DNA of 64,000 nt. Origin: Chitinophaga japonensis. Its GTDB lineage: Bacteria; Bacteroidota; Bacteroidia; Chitinophagales; Chitinophagaceae. Shown here one piece after another: positions 59,924-64,000 of this stretch. The notes below the pieces were generated by a model. It did not search any database. It was not told the origin of the DNA and saw nothing but the letters and a program-made list of their open reading frames with translations. The stretch spans positions 940,985 to 1,004,984 of the forward strand of contig NZ_VLLG01000002.1 of the NCBI RefSeq assembly GCF_007830125.1. The letters are read 5' to 3'. How positions within the stretch are numbered: the first letter of the stretch is position 1; every line of letters starts with the position of its first letter. The translations under genes and the position numbers were made by a program.

Positions 59924-59931
59924 CAAAACTA
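59924..59931 (-). promoter_or_regulatory. Promoter -7 box TAGTTTTG of the DUF4783 gene
   Basis: Exact TAnnTTTG element on the minus strand, predicted transcript start near 59918, giving a leader of about 47 bases to the ATG at 59870. Confidence 0.5.
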
Positions 59932-60044
59932 TGCCAGTTTGCCAAAGTATTGTTAAAATCCCATAATCGTTGTAGTTCCTAAGCAGTAATTGATACAAAT
60001 ATATTAATATATATAGTTTTCCTAAGCTCTAAAGTGAACCTTGT

Positions 60045-60052
60045 TAAATTTG
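60045..60052 (+). promoter_or_regulatory. Promoter -7 box TAAATTTG of gpmI
   Basis: Exact TAnnTTTG element, predicted transcript start near 60058, leader of about 65 bases to the gpmI ATG at 60124. Confidence 0.5.
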
Positions 60053-60123
60053 CAGAAAATTAGAAAGTATCAAGTCATTATGAGTATTTTCACGGTTTTG
60101 TTGGAACAAACTTTTTAAAGGAT

Positions 60124-61647
60124 ATGGAAAAGAAAAAAGCCATACTGGTTATTATGGATGGATGGGGCCTGGGCCAGGTACCCGCTGCAGATGCTATTAA
60201 ACACGCCCAAACCCCTTTTGTAAACAGCCTTTACACCCAGTACCCGCACAGCCGCCTGGTAACCTGCGGAGAAGCGGTAGGCCTGCCGGAAGGGCAAATG
60301 GGCAACTCCGAAGTAGGGCACCTGAACATTGGCGCAGGGCGTATTGTATACCAGGAGCTGCAACGCATCAATGTAGCCATCCGTGATGGCGAGCTGGCAA
60401 AGAACCCCGTGCTGCTGGATACCCTGGCCTATGCCAGGTCCAACAACAAGGCCCTGCACCTGGTAGGCCTGGTGAGCGACGGCGGCGTGCATTCCCATAT
60501 CAATCACTTAAAAGCATTAACGCAGATAGCGAAGGATAACGGGCTGGAAAAGGTATTTGTACATGCCTTTACAGACGGCAGGGACACCGATCCCAAAAGC
60601 GGGCTGGGCTTCCTGGAAGACCTGATTGCCCACCTGGGCAAAACCACCGGGCAACTGGCTACCATTACCGGCCGTTACTACGCTATGGACCGCGACAAGC
60701 GCTGGGAACGGGTAAAACTGGCCTACGATGCCCTGGTGCATGGCACCGGCACTCCCACCCATGATCCGCTTACTGCCGTAAAAGCCTCCTACGCGGAAGG
60801 AGTGACCGATGAATTCATCAAGCCCATTATCATTACCAATGCGCAGCAGGCACCGGTAGGCAGCATCCAGGAAGGCGATGCCGTACTGTGCTTCAACTTC
60901 CGCACAGACCGCTGCCGGGAGATCACCCAGGTGCTGAGCCAGCAGGACTTCCCGGACTTTGATATGAAAGCCCTGCACCTGCACTATACTACCATGACGG
61001 AATATGACAAAACATATAAGGGTGTGTACGTGATCTTTGAGAATGACAACCTCAACATGACCCTGGGAGAAGTGCTGGAAAAGCATCACCTTACACAGAT
61101 ACGTATTGCCGAAACAGAAAAATACCCGCACGTATCCTTCTTCTTTTCCGGGGGACGCGAAAAGGAATTTGAAGGCGAAAGGCGGCTGATGGTGCCCTCT
61201 CCCAAAGTAGCCACCTATGACCTGCAGCCGGAAATGAGCGCCTTCCAGGTAACGGATACGATCGTAAAAGAGATCAACGCGCAATCCGCTGATTTCATTT
61301 GCCTGAACTTTGCCAATGCAGACATGGTAGGGCATACCGGCGTATGGGAAGCTGCTGTTAAAGCCGTAGAAACCGTAGACGCCTGTGTGGATCGCGTAGT
61401 GACCGCCGCGCTCAACAACGGCTACACGGTGTTCCTGACAGCCGACCATGGCAACGCAGACTTTATGGTAAACCCCGATGGCACGCCCAACACGGCGCAT
61501 ACCCTGAACCTGGTACCCTTCTTCATTATCAATAAGGACTTTAAAGGAACCGTGAAGGATGGTAAGCTGGGCGATATCGCTCCTACCATACTGCACTTTA
61601 TGGGCCTGGAAGCCCCGAAAGAAATGACCGGGCAGCTCCTGGTATAA
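60124..61647 (+). CDS. gpmI: 2,3-bisphosphoglycerate-independent phosphoglycerate mutase
   Basis: A 507-residue glycolytic enzyme of the alkaline-phosphatase superfamily that interconverts 3- and 2-phosphoglycerate using two metal ions. Metal-binding Asp12 is in IMDGWG, the catalytic serine is Ser62 in MGNSEVGHLNIGAGR, and the later motifs DGRDTDPKSG and TADHGNADFM are complete. It shows no relation to the cofactor-dependent mutase. An E-family mirror element begins seven bases after the stop. Confidence 0.98.
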   Translation: MEKKKAILVIMDGWGLGQVPAADAIKHAQTPFVNSLYTQYPHSRLVTCGEAVGLPEGQMGNSEVGHLNIGAGRIVYQELQRINVAIRDGELAKNPVLLDTLAYARSNNKALHLVGLVSDGGVHSHINHLKALTQIAKDNGLEKVFVHAFTDGRDTDPKSGLGFLEDLIAHLGKTTGQLATITGRYYAMDRDKRWERVKLAYDALVHGTGTPTHDPLTAVKASYAEGVTDEFIKPIIITNAQQAPVGSIQEGDAVLCFNFRTDRCREITQVLSQQDFPDFDMKALHLHYTTMTEYDKTYKGVYVIFENDNLNMTLGEVLEKHHLTQIRIAETEKYPHVSFFFSGGREKEFEGERRLMVPSPKVATYDLQPEMSAFQVTDTIVKEINAQSADFICLNFANADMVGHTGVWEAAVKAVETVDACVDRVVTAALNNGYTVFLTADHGNADFMVNPDGTPNTAHTLNLVPFFIINKDFKGTVKDGKLGDIAPTILHFMGLEAPKEMTGQLLV

Positions 61648-61653
61648 TATACA

Positions 61654-61741
61654 AATGTGCGAATATGCAGATGTGCAGATGAATACGGGATATATATTAT
61701 TTTCGCCTGAATCTGTCTACCCGTTTACATATTCGCACATT
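61654..61741. repeat. E-family mirror element after gpmI
   Basis: AATGTGCGAATATG (61654-61667) and CATATTCGCACATT (61728-61741) are perfect 14-bp inverted repeats, with an inner CGGG/CCCG pair, around a 60-nt spacer. Additional GCAGATGTGCAGATG words follow the left arm. The element begins seven bases after the gpmI stop. Confidence 0.8.
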
Positions 61742-61860
61742 AATTCACCACTTCCCGTCCTGCATAGCTGAGCACAAAGCATTTGCACACCCGCCTGTCC
61801 ACATACCCGCGCCCCGGTTTGTAACTTTCCCCGAATCTGTGCCGTTCTAATGGTGTAAAA

Positions 61861-61868
61861 AATATTTG
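61861..61868 (+). promoter_or_regulatory. Probable -7 box of the LVIVD gene (7 of 8 match)
   Basis: AATATTTG differs from TAnnTTTG only at the first position, and its predicted start near 61874 gives a 15-base leader, as for several other promoters here. Confidence 0.3.
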
Positions 61869-61888
61869 CACCCCTAAAACGGTTCCCT

Positions 61889-63181
61889 ATGATAAGATCT
61901 GTACTCTACAAACTGATCATTGCAGCATCGCTTGTTGCCTGCCTGCTTTCTCTTGCCGGCTGCCTGAAAGATACCTGTACCAGCAGCTATCCATATAAAA
62001 TATACATGCCTGTATACCAGGGGCTGGACGAATTCCGTGCTTCCGTAAAAAGCGAAGCGCCACGGGAGATCGAACACCCCGGAAAAATCTACCTGTACGG
62101 GCAATACATTTTCCTGAACGAACTGAATAAAGGCATTCACATTATTGACAACAGCAACCCGGCGGCGCCGGACAAATTTGCCTTCATCAGCATTCCGGGC
62201 AATGTGGACATGGCGGTGAAGAACAACATACTCTACGCCGACAGCTATATAGACCTGGTGGCGCTGGACATCAGCGACCCGCACAGCGTGAAGGTAAGCA
62301 AGCGGCTGGAGAACATCTTCCCCGAACGGATATACGAATACGGGATACAGTCCGATACCGGCGATAACCTGCTGATCATCGACTTTGTCATAAAAGATAC
62401 GGTGCTCACAGCGCCCTGTGACCAGGGGCATGCGGTACCCTACCTGTATGACATGGCCAGCAACTCCGCAATGGTGGAATTCAGCAGTACGGCGTCCAAG
62501 TCCGCAGCATCCGTTTCGCTGGGCAAGAGCGGCTCCCTGGCCAGGTTTGCGCTGCTGAACAATTACCTCTATACCGTGAACAACTATGGCTTACAGGCAT
62601 TTGAAGTGCAAAACCCCTCGCAACCTGCCAAGCGGAATAACATCACCATAGGATGGGGCATAGAGACCATTTTCCCGTACAATAACCACCTGTTCATCGG
62701 TTCGATGAATGGCGTGTTCATTTACGATGCCAGCAACCCGGCATATCCCGTGCAGAAGGGTAGTTTTTCGCACGTCCAATCCTGCGACCCGGTAGTGGTG
62801 GAAAATAACCTGGCCTATGTAACGCTGCGTGGCGGCAACGCTTGCGGCGGCTTTGAGAACCAGTTGGATGTGCTGGATGTAGCGGACCTTTCCAATCCGA
62901 AGCTGCTCAAGTCCTATCCCATGAGCAGCCCTTACGGCCTGGGTATAGACGCAGGTAAGCTGTTCATCTGCGAAGGCAGCTACGGGCTTAAATTCCTGGA
63001 TGCGCAGGATGCCGGCAATATCAGCACCGTAAAATGGCTGGAAGGCATAGACGCGTATGATGTGATCCCACACAATAATGTACTGCTGGTAACCGCTAAG
63101 GACGGCCTGTACCAGTACAATTATTCCAACCTGCAGGAGCCGGTGCTGTTAAGCAAACTACCCATCATCGTTAAAGAATAG
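61889..63181 (+). CDS. LVIVD-repeat lipoprotein
   Basis: A 430-residue surface or periplasmic lipoprotein (lipobox SLAGC, Cys25). The body is made of repeated beta-propeller-like LVIVD units of about 45 residues: GIHIIDNSNPAAPDKF, LVALDISDPHSVKV, GVFIYDASNPAYPVQK, QLDVLDVADLSNPKLL, each with the D-x-S-x-P-x turn. Such propellers probably bind other envelope components; function unknown. It is followed by a 254-residue envelope protein gene after 14 bases, probably co-transcribed. Confidence 0.88.
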   Translation: MIRSVLYKLIIAASLVACLLSLAGCLKDTCTSSYPYKIYMPVYQGLDEFRASVKSEAPREIEHPGKIYLYGQYIFLNELNKGIHIIDNSNPAAPDKFAFISIPGNVDMAVKNNILYADSYIDLVALDISDPHSVKVSKRLENIFPERIYEYGIQSDTGDNLLIIDFVIKDTVLTAPCDQGHAVPYLYDMASNSAMVEFSSTASKSAASVSLGKSGSLARFALLNNYLYTVNNYGLQAFEVQNPSQPAKRNNITIGWGIETIFPYNNHLFIGSMNGVFIYDASNPAYPVQKGSFSHVQSCDPVVVENNLAYVTLRGGNACGGFENQLDVLDVADLSNPKLLKSYPMSSPYGLGIDAGKLFICEGSYGLKFLDAQDAGNISTVKWLEGIDAYDVIPHNNVLLVTAKDGLYQYNYSNLQEPVLLSKLPIIVKE

Positions 63182-63195
63182 CTGAATCCTCACCT

Positions 63196-63960
63196 ATGAA
63201 CAGATCAAGCAAACATGCGCTCATACTATTGCTGGCCGTGCTCTTACTGGGCCTGCTGCGGGTTGCCAGCGCACAGCAACCCAGGCAGCAACAGTCAAAG
63301 CACCACTGGGACGTGCTGTACCTGAAGAACGGCAGCGTGATCCATGGCACCGTATTGGCCCACGATTCAACTAATATCCGTATGGAGAACCAGGTAAAGG
63401 ATACCCTGGTATACCCGGCGCAGGAGATAGCGCAGGTTGTCCGCGTGCCCAGGCCGCTAAGGGTAAGCAGGCAGGGGTTTTACGGGATGATAGAAGCAGG
63501 CGCCCAGTTTTCCCGGGATGAGGGAGCGGTGCTACGCGCTGTTGCAGGCTACCGCTTTGCCTGGCAGTGGCAGGCCGGCATCGGCATCGGCCTGGACGAT
63601 TACGAGTTGCGCTCGGTGCCTGTGTTTGCAGACATCCGGTATGACTTCAGCCGGAAAACACATTCCCTGTTCCTCTATGCCGGGGCAGGCATCTCCATGC
63701 CCTGGCCTTCCGGCGAGCAAAAGATCGGCAACGAAGATCCGGAGCAGAAAATACCGGGGCTGTACGTACATGCAGGGCTGGGACACAAGATAAGATTGAG
63801 GAATAACAATTCCCTGCACCTGTCTGCCGGATACAGCTATGCCAGCATGACCACCAAGTATCCCATCCGTGACTGGCGCACGGGTGAGCCGCTCGGAACA
63901 TATACAACTTATAACTATTCGTATAACCGAGTAACTATTACGCTGGGTTATTCGTTTTAA
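63196..63960 (+). CDS. Probable outer-membrane beta-barrel protein of unknown function
   Basis: A 254-residue protein with a signal peptide (about 1-27), a short beta region with YLKNGSVIHGTVLAHDST (residues 42-59) resembling an Sm-like or ribosome-binding-type strand pair, then a set of alternating beta strands (about 95-254) ending in an aromatic C-terminal residue (TLGYSF), typical of small outer-membrane barrels. I do not recognise a named family. It lies 14 bases after the LVIVD lipoprotein gene, suggesting a joint envelope function. 40 bases of the window remain after its stop, with no gene. Confidence 0.8.
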   Translation: MNRSSKHALILLLAVLLLGLLRVASAQQPRQQQSKHHWDVLYLKNGSVIHGTVLAHDSTNIRMENQVKDTLVYPAQEIAQVVRVPRPLRVSRQGFYGMIEAGAQFSRDEGAVLRAVAGYRFAWQWQAGIGIGLDDYELRSVPVFADIRYDFSRKTHSLFLYAGAGISMPWPSGEQKIGNEDPEQKIPGLYVHAGLGHKIRLRNNNSLHLSAGYSYASMTTKYPIRDWRTGEPLGTYTTYNYSYNRVTITLGYSF

Positions 63961-64000
63961 GTTTTTTAGTGCTCTCGACAGATTTGCTCATGCATCAGAT

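Overview
The window looks like a chromosomal segment from a member of the Bacteroidota, most probably Chitinophagaceae (Chitinophaga-like). The supporting evidence is two SusC/SusD outer-membrane pairs, the type IX secretion protein PorZ, a MoxR/DUF58/BatA cluster, the nadC-DUF4783 and rsfS-ftsH-LUD gene orders, promoters of the TAnnTTTG type in place of TATAAT, weak Shine-Dalgarno sequences, and fairly GC-rich coding DNA set between AT-rich spacers. No rRNA, tRNA, CRISPR array or complete insertion sequence was seen. Genus is inference.

Layout. 0-3.5 kb (all minus): a membrane protein and a winged-helix regulator, then creD, a DgkA-type kinase and a DUF1361 protein; the same 17-bp palindrome precedes both the regulator operon and creD. 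3.5-5.8 kb: class III aminotransferase, gamma-carbonic anhydrase and two tiny paralogous lipoproteins. 5.8-10.8 kb (minus): moxR, DUF58, a BatD-like protein, batA and rsgA. 11-18.5 kb: GNAT, cyclophilin, gcvH, vanZ, OmpA, an EF-hand-loop protein, prfA, amidohydrolase and MscS. 18.5-28.9 kb: a thioredoxin-fold protein without active-site cysteines, MerR, M23 peptidase, alaS, a double-PDZ protein, aldehyde dehydrogenase, gatB and TlpA. 29-39.5 kb (minus): two SusC/SusD loci. 40-43.4 kb: a transposase-like gene that appears to have lost its catalytic residues, and an RND exporter. 43.5-53.8 kb: porZ-recO, lpxH, LUD, ftsH, rsfS, birA and a GT39 glycosyltransferase. 54-64 kb: AraC regulator and aldo/keto reductase, SUI1, methyltransferase, lipid kinase, nadC, DUF4783, gpmI and two envelope proteins.

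Most genes are housekeeping or envelope functions. Together they cover nutrient uptake (SusC/D), envelope stress and osmotic balance (creD, MscS, OmpA, M23, FtsH), lipid and LPS metabolism (DgkA, YegS, LpxH, PorZ), translation (alaS, gatB, prfA, rsgA, rsfS, SUI1) and cofactors (nadC, birA, gcvH).

The most unusual non-coding feature is a set of roughly 75-110-bp intergenic 'mirror elements'. Each has two arms (14-31 nt) built from near-repeats of a 5-8-nt word, which face each other as inverted repeats across a 19-60-nt spacer. I see at least five word families: A = TTTGGAAT, B = TAGCTATTAGC, C = AATTAATAAT, D = CGCTGAAAGC, E = ATGTGCGAATATGC. Several begin on a stop codon, supply the last codons of a gene, or end within a few bases of the next start codon. 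Two C copies share the same 31-39-31 geometry in opposite orientation, which suggests a dispersed element.
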